Assembly (NCBI GenBank): GCA_003024175.1
Contig: MDYQ01000082.1
Location: 1-64,000, forward strand
DNA length: 64,000 nucleotides
Direction: 5' to 3'
Source of the DNA: Planoprotostelium fungivorum
Taxonomy: Eukaryota; Evosea; Variosea; Cavosteliida; Cavosteliaceae
The notes below the pieces were generated by a model. The model saw only the letters and a list, made by a program, of their open reading frames with translations. It searched no databases and had not been told where the DNA came from. The position numbers were made by a program, and so were the translations under genes. Below are positions 1-10,099 of this stretch, one piece after another. Positions within the stretch are counted from its first letter, which is position 1; each line of letters starts with the position of its first letter.

Positions 1-1668
1 ATGTCGACTTTACCTCCACGTGTCGACGAACGTCCGTCATCTCTACCGTACACGCGTAATGATTGGCGTCTTGCACCTGCGACATCTCAGCGTCTCCCTC
101 TACATCCGGTCACCTCGATCTTCTGCTGCCCCGTGACTAAATTACAAGGCACTCCCTTCGCGTTCAATTTCTCGAACACTTCAGAAGCCAGCAGACGCAA
201 CGGTCCACAATACAATCCCGTCTTCGCTGTGTCGTGTCACTCGTCATCGATGATGACGATCATGCGTGATCGATCACCTGTGGCTAATCTCTCCAGAGCA
301 GAATACGTCTTACCACTATTCGTGGGGCCGACGTGCAAGACAAACTTTCGCTTCATCTTTCTGGCACCTACGTACCACAAGTGGGGCTCAGTCATGTTGG
401 TCGTGGTTCGTTGTGTGACTTCGTCTGGGTCGAAATATTTGACCTGATGATGGTTCATATTCCATCTACAACGATGTAGATTCACCTGTGACGCGAGAAA
501 ATTGAGGAAGAAAGGTAAGATCCTCCTGTACAGGGCTGCGCGGCGTGAGGGACAGACACCCGACTCGGGTCTCACCTGCAACCTCTTTCTCTCTGTACAA
601 TACGGATAATATGTTCTCGTCTCCATTGAATAGACTCTCTCGGTACTCGTAAAAGGAAGATTGTATCTCGTGTGTCGTTTCCAAATAAAATATACTGTTT
701 TTGATTTCCTCCCTAACCCAATCGTCCTCTACAAATCCAGACAAGTTCTCCATCAGTCTGACTCTTAATGCTTCTTCTGTTTCGGAGTTGAATAAGATTT
801 GATATCGTTACGAGGAGGAGATGAGATGAGATCACCTGATAATTCTTCCTCTTCTTCTGTGACTTTTGGTTCCTCTGGTTCTGCTCTCGTGACGATTTTC
901 ACCTGTAAGGTGTCACAGGATCATCACATTGTCATGGATGTCACCTCCGCCAATTCCTCAGCTGCTCTGGCCTGCTCGACGCTCATAACTTTCTTCTTCT
1001 TCCTCTTCACCTCTCTCTCCTTGTGTGGAACCTCATCTACGGTCGATGATGTCTCGCTCTTTGGTGTATCAGCTGCGACATCTTCCTCTCTTCCTCCATT
1101 GTTCATCGGTCTCAGCGTCAGTTGCGGCTGGAGAATTCAGACTGATGGACGATGATGTGTGACATTTCACCTCCGTCTCACGTGCAAAGATCTTTGTCAA
1201 TTGACCCGAAGATGGAACGATGAGACCTGATGCATCGAGCAACTGAAATGGCTTCTTCTCTCGACTGCGAGTCTTGCCCAGATCAAAGTGTCTGATGACA
1301 TCGCGAAGTAACTGGTTCGAAGTGTAGCCGTCATAGATGCGAAACTGTGCTGTTTCATGTTGATAAGATACTCTGACACTCTATAAGGTGTCAGTCAATG
1401 AGAGGGAGAGCAACGCCGCACCTCTGCAGGTTGAGATTGTTGAGTTACCTGGATGATTTGAGGAGGTCAATTGGACAACCGATCTCACCTCTGAAGATAA
1501 ATATCGAGACAACGTGTTATAATATGTCGCTGGCTTCGCGATGGACGTCCCATTGTATAGAGGTGTTGGTGTTCGGGGGAGTGTGCGCCTGACGAAAAGA
1601 TTCGACCCAAATGAGGTTCTGAATGTCTGTGTCAGGAAGACACTGCAACCTCTCTGGCAGTTGATCAT
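1..1668 (-). CDS. SUV3-type mitochondrial RNA helicase, 5' part (copy 1, cut by window edge)
   Basis: This is the amino-terminal half of an ATP-dependent RNA helicase of the SUV3/SUPV3L1 family, which works in mitochondrial RNA turnover. The exons match, base for base as far as can be read, those of the complete gene at 36873-40543, including the introns. Visible parts are an Arg/Ser-rich mitochondrial presequence and the Walker A loop GPTNSGKT (about 340-365 here). The start is set by analogy with the other copy; an ATG at 1725 is also in frame because of a 2-bp length difference just upstream. The helicase core beyond motif I lies outside the window, so it cannot be said whether this copy is complete. 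Confidence 0.85.
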
Positions 1669-2009
1669 CGAAAGAGTGATGCGCGAGCACGTGTTCACCA
1701 GCTTGTCACAAATTATTGAAACCATGTCAAGAAGCTCAACGCTTTGATTGATTCGGTCAGATTACCACCGCCAAGGGACTCTTCTAAACATTGTATACAA
1801 TTTGTGGGTCTGGTGATCTCAGAAGCCGAATCATCGGAACATACACTCGACTTTCGATCTCTCTGATTGTGATCACAAATTCAGTGAACACATCGTACCG
1901 CTTCCACTTCAAAGCAGTTACTCACTACGTATAGAAGCCATCAGAATCCACCATCGAGCATCTGCAACGAGGAGACCTGGATCCGAACGCGGGGCGAAAC
2001 GCCCGGTCA

Positions 2010-2907
2010 CGTGATCTCAAATTCCTCGAATAATTTCGACATTAACCCGAATCTCACGGTAAGATGACGAGAACAGAATTTTATGCAGCTTGAGGCACCG
2101 GTAAACCATTTTCCGCTTAACACACAAAGCAGCAAGCCAACAATAGCCTCAAAGCCACAATGACGATGGGAATACCAAACATGGATCTCTATTGAGACGC
2201 AAGTCACAACGGCCAACGCATTACTCTACAAGGTCTCTTCTGATCAAGAACGTAAGAGCTTACAACCTCTTTGCCATCTCACCGGGAACATCTCAAGAGC
2301 CGATTTATCTATCGGCCCCACCCCGAGACCAGATCTTCAACGGAATCTTTCATCATACCGGATCAACACCTCAAGATGTCCACAAGTACGAAAGAGAGAA
2401 GACAAGAACGTGTCCCCAGCCACATCCAACGACCCTCTCAAACGGCAGTGATCACAAGTAGCTCTGCTCTCCTCTCGAGGATGATCACACACTGTTGTCC
2501 CTGAGTTGGCGATGTGAGGTGACGATGCTGCTATCAGGAGTCAGACCGACAAACGAACGATGATGTACGGCCAGTATGCCTTCGGGCAGAAGACTGTATG
2601 TCCTCGGATCGACCGCACAGATGATTCACGAATGTGATTGATTCTGGCCGGAGTAGAGAGACAGGTAGACATCGTCTGCCGTGTCAACCCTTTCGAGGGC
2701 CTCTACGATGAAGGCAGGCGAGTGTCTGACGAGGCTGTGGTGTACGGAGTATGGCCGTACCCAGCCCGGGTAGAACATCGGCGTTCCTTCTTCTCTCAAA
2801 TGTGCATGAGACATCACAGATACACACTGCACCTGGCGACGCTTTGAATAAATCGAATTGTATCGAATCTGTTTTATTTCTTTCCTTCGAGGTTGATGAT
2901 CGATCAT
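2010..2907 (-). pseudogene. Degenerate gene in arm A, possibly ankyrin-like
   Basis: Between SUV3 and the tRNA gene the duplicated block keeps short protein-like stretches on the same strand as SUV3. One segment (about 2640-2860 here, 35597-35760 in arm B) reads REEGTPMFYPGWVRPYS, and another (about 2330-2460) reads RTCGHLEVLIRYDERF, which resembles the second helix of an ankyrin-type repeat. Both arms share these stretches with mostly conservative changes, but neither gives an uninterrupted gene even allowing for short introns. Most likely a decayed or fragmentary gene duplicated along with SUV3; function unknown. Confidence 0.35.
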
Positions 2908-3396
2908 CTCTGTAACACGTCTACGATCTCATTGTTTGTGCATCTTTACATGATGGACAGGAGAACTGATCAACTAAGAGTATTGGATATTCGATGGAAT
3001 GATGAAACAGTTCACCGTTTCGACCAATCGAGTGGTGTTATGGAGAGTCACACAAGGACAACATCATCAACGTTTATCATCACGCAGAGGCGATTGGGTG
3101 CATCTAGAATCTGACGATCTACATCGATGTAGTTGCTCATCTATATTTCTTCACCATTTCGTTCCATGGAGAATATATTCCTCACCTGAGATATGACGGT
3201 GGGTTCCACGTGCTCTGGCATTGTATCGCAGTCCAAACGCTCGCGATTCACGAGCGCGAACCTACCACTCCGACATCAGAACCAATGGATGTTCAATTTT
3301 TACCAACGCAACTCGTCATTAGCAGATTCATGAATTCATAAAAAATGAAGCAGCGGCTTGTTTTATGCATCATCTTCACTCGTATTGAGTCAGTAC

Positions 3397-3540
3397 CTAG
3401 TGAGCTAATCCCTGTCTTCTCTTGTATTTCACAATCAGGAATACGACCACTCCAGCAATGGATACAACGACAATGCCAGCCACTTGGGGCTTCGTAAGTG
3501 TTCCACGACCTGATCGAGACTGTGATACTTCTTCGCATCA
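3397..3540 (-). pseudogene. C-terminal membrane-anchor fragment
   Basis: The last exon-like segment encodes a hydrophobic helix, VAGIVVVSIAGVVVFLIV, followed by a basic tail KYKRRQGLAH and a stop at 3397-3399. This has the look of a type I membrane protein C-terminus. Upstream on this strand a tRNA gene begins within 100 bp, and no convincing preceding exon or start codon was found. It is probably the remnant of a gene disrupted near the tRNA, but a very short gene with an unusual intron cannot be excluded. Confidence 0.35.
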
Positions 3541-3629
3541 GGTTGTCTCATGCGTTGCTTCTCCGTTTCCCCTACGTCAGACGATGATATCCTGATCTGC
3601 AAATCATCAGCAGAACCAGCAAAAGGGAG

Positions 3630-3700
3630 TGCATCCGCCGGGAATCGAACCCGGTTCGCCTGCTTGGAAGGCAGACATCATACCATTAGACCACGAATGC
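3630..3700 (-). tRNA. tRNA-Gly(UCC)
   Basis: Reverse complement folds as a 71-nt cloverleaf: acceptor GCATTCG paired with CGGATGC (one T-G pair), anticodon stem TCTGC/GCAGG with loop CTTCCAA giving anticodon UCC, T loop GGTTCGATTCC, discriminator A. No intron. A T-run (CCCTTTTGC) follows within 10 nt and should end Pol III transcription. Same sequence as the three other copies in the window. Confidence 0.97.
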
Positions 3701-4363
3701 TTGTTGTTGACATGAACAGTTGCTCCGCATGACGCATATCTTTATAAAAATGTCGAAGCAGCTCATAAGTTGCTGTTCTCAATCAGTTTTCATGCTATGA
3801 AGTGAATAGCGCCGAGATGTGAATGTCTTCTCGTGTGATGTTCGATTCCCGTGTGGTCATTCAAGGCAGTATTAGCATCTCGCGTGGTTGCTTACCTCAC
3901 GAGTTGGGAATGGGAGTTTACTCTGGTATGATCGAAGGCGTCTGTGATGTCTTCAAAGGAGTTCTCATTTGAGCCGATGGAATACATGATTGCGTGGTAG
4001 ATCACTCGACTACTGCGTTCAATTTCGCTCGTCATCCCATCACGAAACATCTTCTGGCAGATAGAGAATCAACCCACAAATGCGAAGACTGATGAATGGA
4101 TGGTCTCCTTGATCAGTTCGGTTGACGAGCACAAACGCGAATAAAAGAAGAAGGAAAAGTTACAGAACGTGAAGATTTATCTACAGAAAAATGAAGCTCG
4201 CCTGGCGAACTACACCTCCTTCGCCGTTGGCCGATCGAGTGTTCCTCTCCTTGCCCGGGGCTTGTGGTTGTCTCTCTGGTATTGTCCTATCCGTATATCG
4301 TACCTATAATCAAGTGTAGAGTGTTCAAACTATGCGATTGTGGGGTTCCCATCACGCTTCGTT
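3701..4363. other. Intergenic stretch, no gene seen
   Basis: No exon-like reading frame with recognisable protein composition was found on either strand. AT content is slightly higher than in flanking genes. It probably holds the upstream region of the tRNA gene and the 3' end of an adjacent transcript. Confidence 0.4.
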
Positions 4364-4606
4364 TTACATCACACCGATCATAGATCCGAACGAGTTGGAA
4401 ATCATTCGATCTTCTGAGAGGGTTTTGGCTGTCTCATCTTCTACCCGAAGGCTCATGATGTACTGTGACGTGTTCATAGGTGTCTGGGGCATCTCAAAGA
4501 ACACTTCTAACGTGTTGGCCTCCATCTTGATCTTCGAATCTTTCTTGATGGTCTTGTTGATGTTGTTCTTCACGGCGACGCTTGTGTTGGTTCTGTTGGA
4601 CTTCAT
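4364..4606 (-). CDS. Small hypothetical protein (80 aa)
   Basis: An 80-codon frame with a plausible soluble-protein composition (Lys, Asn, Thr, Glu rich; for example NNINKTIKKDSKIKMEANTL). There is no recognisable domain, signal peptide or membrane segment. The opposite strand is also open over the same stretch (4332-4619), giving a hydrophobic tail, so one of the two is a shadow. I prefer the minus frame on composition only. It lies alone between a tRNA gene and the bZIP gene. Confidence 0.25.
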   Translation of the reverse strand: MKSNRTNTSVAVKNNINKTIKKDSKIKMEANTLEVFFEMPQTPMNTSQYIMSLRVEDETAKTLSEDRMISNSFGSMIGVM

Positions 4607-4990
4607 GAGTTCTTTCTAAGAAAAGGAAGGGTCGGGCTGCTTACAGTTGCGGTGATGGTTGAAAAGTGATAAGCGGGTTCCCTCAGCGGACTATTCTGTG
4701 TCGACATTGAGCGTAGTTGGTTTTGGGCAGAGCTCATGTCGACATTGATGAGACGGCGGCTTCCGCTTCAATGAAAGTTCTTCCAATGGAAATTACAAAT
4801 GTAAGAATAAAAGGAATTAAATATGAATATTTTCCATCCATGGAAGTGAAGAGCTGAAGAGCTCGCAGAGATGTTTGAGTTCAGATAAGACCTTCAGGTA
4901 CAACTGTGATGTGAGAGGTGCTCTAAAGCATCTCGAAGACATTACAACCACACCGAAGAGGAACAATATCACACTCTCTGAGTGACATCA

Positions 4991-5030
4991 CTCCACGTTC
5001 ACTTCTTTCTCTCCACGTTCACTTCTTTCT
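4991..5030. repeat. 20-bp tandem repeat, two units
   Basis: CTCCACGTTCACTTCTTTCT occurs twice head to tail with no mismatch, about 180 bp upstream of the bZIP start codon. The pyrimidine-rich unit lies in the likely promoter or 5' UTR of that gene. Confidence 0.9.
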
Positions 5031-5206
5031 CTCCTCTTCTGATGTCGCCATCACGATCTCATCCGGAAGTTCGGAGCAATGGAGGATTCCAAGAAAAGGA
5101 AACGGGCCACGAAGCGGTCGTCAGCTCGGGTTCGCCGAAACCCGTTCAACTTCCGATCAGGAGCATTCACATACGATCACAAACCGAGAGACACACACAC
5201 TACAAG

Positions 5207-6026
5207 ATGATGCAAGATGAACTCTCGTTTGATGGACTGCTAGACATGGAGGGTCAAGGAACTCTCGATCAATCCACTGGTGGCTTCGTGGATGGGTTGA
5301 TGAACTCAGAAGACTTTACATTGGACATCAAATGGAGCCCCGATACGGAAGAATTGTCTTCAGATGGTGCCCCTATCATCGAGCCCATTTTAGAGGCAGC
5401 CGAGGTCTTTGACTTCAAGCCGGAGGTAGACTCTTGGCTCATACAAGATGCAGAGGTTACCGAAGAGAGAGAAGAAAACCCCAGAGTCGATCAAGGTGAG
5501 ACCATTGATGGGAAGCATGTGGAAGCCCATCTCATATTGAATAGCTCTCTCTATCAACCCAGTTCCAATGAAGAGAACGAGAGCCAATTCTGCCGCCAAC
5601 GAGCGCAACCGCGAACGTCTAGAGGCCAACAAGCGCTCGGCCCAAATGTCCAGGGACAGGAAGAAGGCACATTTGGGAGAATTAGAGAATGAGCTCACCC
5701 ATCTCAACGTCGAGAAGACAGAGATCACCAACGAGCTCGCACGCCTCCAAGCTGAGAACGACATAATGAAGAAGGAGCTCCTCTCCCTGCAACAGATGAT
5801 AAGCCAATCACCTCTCTTGGCGAAGAGCCTCGAGAGAATGCAGACGATGAACATCAACGCCATGGGCAGAGACGAATCTTCGCAACCTCAGACGACACAG
5901 ACCGCCGTATCGTGGTACACCATGGTCATCATGTACATGTTCTCGCAGTACTTTCAGAACATGGCCACCGCGCAGAGTGCATCATCACCGACAGCGACAT
6001 CACAGACGCTGCCATGGGTTCACTGA
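5207..6026 (+). CDS. bZIP transcription factor with hydrophobic C-terminal segment
   Basis: Two exons, 5207-5495 and 5563-6026, join in phase (the split codon gives Val97) to a 250-residue protein. The acidic amino-terminal half looks like an activation region. The basic region is at about residues 100-132, with the invariant Asn119 and Arg127 spaced N-x7-R (core NKRSAQMSRDRKK), and a leucine zipper with heptad Leu/Glu/Asn follows to about residue 175. Near the end a 14-residue hydrophobic run, WYTMVIMYMFSQYF (214-227), is unusual for a soluble bZIP. The start is the first of two adjacent ATGs; an upstream in-frame ATG at 4982 would run through the 20-bp repeat and is less likely. Role: sequence-specific DNA binding as a dimer; target genes unknown. 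Confidence 0.9.
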
Positions 6027-6298
6027 GGCCAATATTTTTCACCGTGTAGAGAAGACATCGTAATGATACATATGTAAATAGATCACAACCATTCAATACT
6101 CTTCATGTTCTCATGTGATTGTGCTCGTGTCCTCCCTTTCGATGATGTCGTCATCATCATTTTTACAGAGATCGTGCCTTGTTTTTGAAATCTCTATCAC
6201 TACTTCTTTCAACAATAAACATGTCTATCATGTGGCTGCTGTTGCATGTCTTCAAAGATGACCAACACATTCATAGAGTAGAATCTATTTCGTCGTCT

Positions 6299-7480
6299 TT
6301 AAGCAACGATCTCACGGTTGGTGCCGTGGACGAATCCCATCAACTTCTGGATGATGGACTGGTGCTGAGATGGATCTTCAAAGTTCTCAGCGGGCAACTT
6401 GTTTCTCTCGTGTAAGACTCTCAGGACTCCGATGATGGCCAAGATGGACAAGAAGACACCCAATGTGATGTAGCCCGTGCGATGTCTGTCAAAGTACATG
6501 ATGAGAGACTGGACGAAGGCGCTACCTCCGATACGGTTGAGGAAACCTGCATCGTCGTGTGAGATGGATGTGATGTTAGACATCGTATCACCTCCATGTT
6601 GGGCAGAAATGGCCTCTAAGACTTGGTTCTGAGACATCTGTCCTTGTGGAGCTCCTCCCAGTTGGGAGTGCTTGTTGAAGTTCTCTCCACTCTGGCTGAG
6701 GTAGCCAGTCAACTGAGTGAACTCTGTAAAGAGGATGAGTCATATGAAACGTAATGCAACCATGCTGCATGATCATCTCACCGTTGAAGTCGAGACTGCC
6801 GCTGTGATCGAGATCATACATGGACATCAAGACCTTGACGGTCTCTTCATCGTGAGTGTAACCGATCTGGCTCAAAGCGTGACGAAGTTCGTTCCATTCG
6901 ACAGTTCCAGAGCGGTTGACATCGACCTGAGTTCTTTAAGAGATGGTGACGTGTGCACGTGATCGAACCTTCTCGAATGCAGCTCTGGCTGCGTCGGGGT
7001 TGATGTTCTGTTGGAACTGCTGAGTCCAGCCGTAGCCGGGGACTTGAGTGTAAGCGCCGTAGCCACCTGATTGCATCTTCAATCTCTGTCTTCGAATCGA
7101 TCCTTGTGCATTACCTCCATATCCAGGTGCAGGTGCGCCGTAACCGGGTGCCTGTTGAGGATAACCAGCTGGTGCTCCGTATGCACCGGGTGGTGGTGCT
7201 TGTCCATATGGAGGTTGACCATATGCAGGCTGACCATAAGGAGGTTGGCCGTAAGCCTGAGGTTGTCCATAAGGATCAGGATATCCTGCCTGAGGTTGAG
7301 GATATCCAGGTTGTCCATAGACTTGCTGTTGAGCGTATTCGCCTCCGTAGTTAGGCTGTCCGTAGACTTGTTGCTGATAGAGTCTTAGACGGTGATTGGA
7401 TGGAAAATGATGGAAGCATTACCTCTGCTCCGTGGTGATGCTTGTGTCCGCGTTCGGTTCCTTCCACTGTTGATAGATCA
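6299..7480 (-). CDS. Penta-EF-hand-like calcium-binding protein with Gln/Gly/Tyr/Pro-rich head
   Basis: The amino-terminal exons are repeats of a YGQP type ([13 protein letters not shown] and similar), as in peflin, sorcin and ALG-2 relatives. Next come canonical EF-hand loops: [12 protein letters not shown] and, across an intron, [13 protein letters not shown] Gln-rich linker and a third degenerate loop (DRHRTGYI) are followed by a hydrophobic segment [15 protein letters not shown] and a charged tail. Exon joins at about 7110-7060, 6970-6925 and 6785-6726 restore the frame. The start codon is not certain: the first coding exon at about 7430-7475 has no in-frame ATG, so a further upstream exon may exist. 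Expected role: Ca2+-dependent membrane association. Confidence 0.8.
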
Positions 7481-7732
7481 GCATCGTCTTATGACGAATA
7501 CGCTCTCACTCGTGTTTCTGTTGTTCTTGTTGTTTCGTAGATAATGAACTGACGTCACATCATCCTCTTATACTACAATGGTATTTCTCCGTGCTTTCTA
7601 CCATATCCATGACACAGAACACCAATATCGCGCCGCGTAGCACGAATGTATAATCATCTGCACCTCATCATCCAAAACGATCGTACATCAATCACATCTC
7701 TATCATTCGTCTTTTTATGAACAATCTCGAGT

Positions 7733-7948
7733 TTAGTGGGTAGCCTTCTGCTTGTAAGCCTCGGCCTTGGCGTCGTGGCTGGTCTCGGATGACTTGTCTT
7801 TCAGAGCATCGACTCCGGCGTTGAGACGGGTTCCAATGGACTGGTCGCTGTCCTTGGCGACTTCCTTGTTGGCCTCCTTGGAGGTGGTAGCAGCAGCTCC
7901 CTGGACGGATTCGGCAACGTAGTTGGCAGCGTTCTTGATGGTCTCCAT
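7733..7948 (-). CDS. Grg1/CCG-1-like stress protein (71 aa)
   Basis: A complete intronless 71-codon gene starting METIKNAANYVAESVQGA and ending with an HDAKAEAYKQ motif. The layout (KNAANYV near the start, a central KEANKEVAKDSD block, a terminal HDAKA block) matches the small fungal glucose-repressible/clock-controlled Grg1 (CCG-1) family almost along its full length, and family members are about 70 residues. The family is known from fungi, where it is strongly induced by starvation, light or stress; its biochemical function is not known. The absence of an intron, in a neighbourhood where most genes have several, fits either a small ancestral gene or acquisition from a fungus. Confidence 0.85.
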   Translation of the reverse strand: METIKNAANYVAESVQGAAATTSKEANKEVAKDSDQSIGTRLNAGVDALKDKSSETSHDAKAEAYKQKATH

Positions 7949-8491
7949 TTGTTTCTTGTGTGTGTTGATATTGTGATGATGAGACGGTGCAGAAGGTAGT
8001 CGACGTAAGAGGAGAAACCGCTCGCTTTCGAGCAGGCGGGTCGCACGTCTTTAGAGTTTTCGAGTTGTGTCCGCGAGGGGGAGTTCTACGTGAGATGTGG
8101 AGTGGTACCTCTTTAGCGTCAGGGGAATGACGGAACCGGTGGGCACGCCGAGAGACGCCGTGTGAGGAATTGATCTTTTCCCTTCTCGTCAACGCACCAG
8201 GTTCTTACCGTGAATGAACACGATCGCGATCGTCTAAATAGGAGCTCATGTGTAGTAGATGAAAAGGATCATCGTCTAAACCCGCTATAAATGAACGATA
8301 CGTTCTTTTCGAAAGAGAAGGTTAGGTCACGGCATTGTCCGCGACGGCGATGTAGTTTGTGTTCGATCGCGAGAGAGGATGTGAAGGTGTCGTATCATCG
8401 TCCCAACTGTGCGACCCGCCAAAATTCGTCATTCCCGCACAAACACCATCCACCGGTCGGAATCATTTCGAGACAGACGCTCGATTAGAAC
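7949..8491. other. Divergent promoter region
   Basis: About 540 bp between two genes transcribed away from each other. Only short frames without protein-like composition are present. It must contain both promoters; no specific element is recognised. Confidence 0.5.
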
Positions 8492-9175
8492 ATGTTCAGC
8501 GGACACTTTGCCATCGCCCTCCTGATCAAAGCATTATACCCAAAGATCCCGACGACCAGCATCATATGGGGAGCTGAATGGATCGACGTTATCAACGGCA
8601 TCTTTGGAATGGCGGGTATCAATCGCATCACACCGAATCCCCAGGCCACACCCTACATGTTCGTCGACCTCGATTTCATGGATTACGATCACTCCCTCGC
8701 CGCCACCGTCTTCTGGTCCATCATCTGGTCTCTCCTCTTCATCTCTCACGGTCGAAAGACCATGTTGGTGGCTGGACTCTCTTCTATGGCCCATTGGTTG
8801 GCCGATTGGCCATTTCATAACTCTGATTTGGCCCTCTATCCGCACTCGTCCATCCGATTTGGAATGGGTCTGTGGGGCAAACTAGGAACAACTGCATGGA
8901 TCATCGAGGCCGTCTTCTGCCTCGTCTTGTGTATCATCGTATGGAGGCTCAATGAGAAGAGGGGAGTGTCTTATCGTTGGGCATTCATCTTCCAGATGGC
9001 TCTGGTCTTCCAGCTCACACCGTGGACTTCACCTCTGCACTACGTCTTTCAGCTACCACGCCCCTTCGCAGATCGTCTCGCAGCAGCTATGGTCTTTGTG
9101 GGCTCAGTCATTCCCTCCATCATCATGACCAGATTAGTGGACACAGCAGAAGAGAAGAAGGATAAGAAGAATTAA
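8492..9175 (+). CDS. Multi-pass membrane protein of bacterial metal-dependent hydrolase (DUF457/YdjM-like) type
   Basis: An intronless 227-residue protein beginning MFSGHFAIALLIKALYP, with about five hydrophobic helices. Diagnostic features of the YdjM-like family are the GHF motif at the amino terminus, an acidic/aromatic motif MDYDHSL near residue 70, and HWLADWPFH near residue 110, all carrying His/Asp residues that could bind metal. The family is common in bacteria and sparse in eukaryotes. Lack of introns in an intron-rich neighbourhood is compatible with transfer from bacteria. Biochemical activity is not established for the family; this call rests on motif resemblance only. Confidence 0.7.
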   Translation: MFSGHFAIALLIKALYPKIPTTSIIWGAEWIDVINGIFGMAGINRITPNPQATPYMFVDLDFMDYDHSLAATVFWSIIWSLLFISHGRKTMLVAGLSSMAHWLADWPFHNSDLALYPHSSIRFGMGLWGKLGTTAWIIEAVFCLVLCIIVWRLNEKRGVSYRWAFIFQMALVFQLTPWTSPLHYVFQLPRPFADRLAAAMVFVGSVIPSIIMTRLVDTAEEKKDKKN

Positions 9176-9281
9176 AGACACCGACTGATTTATTTCTATC
9201 ATCATCAGGTGTGTGAGGTTAACCTACACCTCTAATTGAATGTGTTGTGCCACTTCTAACGGTGCGTAGGTATCATGTGGG

Positions 9282-10080
9282 TTACCAGAGGACAATGATG
9301 GTGACACAAATCTCCTCGAAAGTGTGCCGATCGATGGGATCTGTCTTCCAACACGCTGTTCCAAGAATCAGCATCACATCATGTCTGATTCGCAACTGAC
9401 CTGTCATCATCTGAGAGAGAAGAGGGACAGTGCCCTGAGGGACTTCGGAGATGCAACAACGTGCATCGCGACGCTGATGGCATCCATTTCGGCCCAAGGC
9501 TCATCCACCTGTCTCGCTATCACATCACAAGCCGAAATGAGATCTCTTGCAAATGTTCACAGTGATGATCTCTCACATGGTCACACCGAAAGAAAAGACT
9601 ATTCGAATGTCAGAAGTGATACGTGTGATTCATCGTGATGGTGTGATGGATGATTGGATGATGGTCCGTGGCGACGTTCTCTCACCATCTGATTTCGTGG
9701 AATACTGGGAATGGAGGATGGCTTCTGGGCTCATCCACTTGATAGGGCCGATCTGTTGCGTCTGTGACTCTCAAGTTGAGCTTCTCATCTATCATGCAAT
9801 CGTTCTTCTCAAGAGTGATCCACCGGCACAGAATTCTGACTCGATTCAGACACGACGGTTGTCACCGGTGACGAGTGACAGAGGTTGGGGTGGGAAGGAC
9901 ATCCCATGAATGTGACGATGTTGGGATGTACTTTGAGGTTCTGCAATATTCCAACCTACCACGTTTCAGTGTGGCCCGTTGTAGAGAGAGGTGCGCATAC
10001 CTCTCTCAGAAATTCTTCGAGTTATTTCTGTGTGACGAATTCGGCGCGGATCTGTTTGATCTGATGACGTCATCACACGT
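9282..10080 (-). pseudogene. Tyrosine-kinase-like (TKL) kinase domain, decayed
   Basis: Reading on the minus strand, kinase subdomains appear in order: a KQIRAEF strand and a helix-C-like FLRE segment near 10020-10060, then HPNIVTFMG near 9910, a fragment resembling the catalytic-loop end (NDCMIDEKLNLRVTD) near 9790, the activation-segment end GPIKWMSPEA near 9745, SFGVTM near 9580, and subdomain XI CWKTDPIDRHTFEE near 9320. The HRD region is missing, TAA follows KQIRAEFVTQK, and TGA stands where Trp is normally found after SFGVTM. It is therefore non-functional. Its LRR and transmembrane parts seem to be the flanking segments at 10100-11955. Confidence 0.75.
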
Positions 10081-10099
10081 CATTGACACATCCATGTGC

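Larger units (their letters stand above)
1..3110. repeat. Inverted duplication, arm A
   Basis: Position x in this arm corresponds to 38541 minus x in arm B for the first 1.68 kb, and the two are essentially identical there, introns included. From about 1680 outwards the arms remain homologous but with frequent substitutions and indels (by eye roughly 80-90% similar), including an insertion of about 150 bp in arm B. Homology fades near 3110. The arm continues past the left window edge or ends there; this cannot be seen. Confidence 0.95.

Noticed and set aside
2000-3700. A tRNA-targeting retroelement between SUV3 and the tRNA
   Set aside because: No long terminal repeats, no reverse-transcriptase or integrase motifs, and no target duplication were seen. 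The block is explained by segmental duplication.
4332-4619. A 95-codon plus-strand frame with a hydrophobic tail
   Set aside because: It overlaps a minus-strand frame of more natural composition; the hydrophobic tail is the antisense of a Lys/Asn-rich stretch.
9560-9610. TGA read as tryptophan (after SFGVTM in the kinase), suggesting a changed genetic code
   Set aside because: Intact genes here end in TGA (Rab1, bZIP, the VHP-repeat gene, EBP2's neighbour), and the kinase has other lesions. It is a decayed gene, not a code change.
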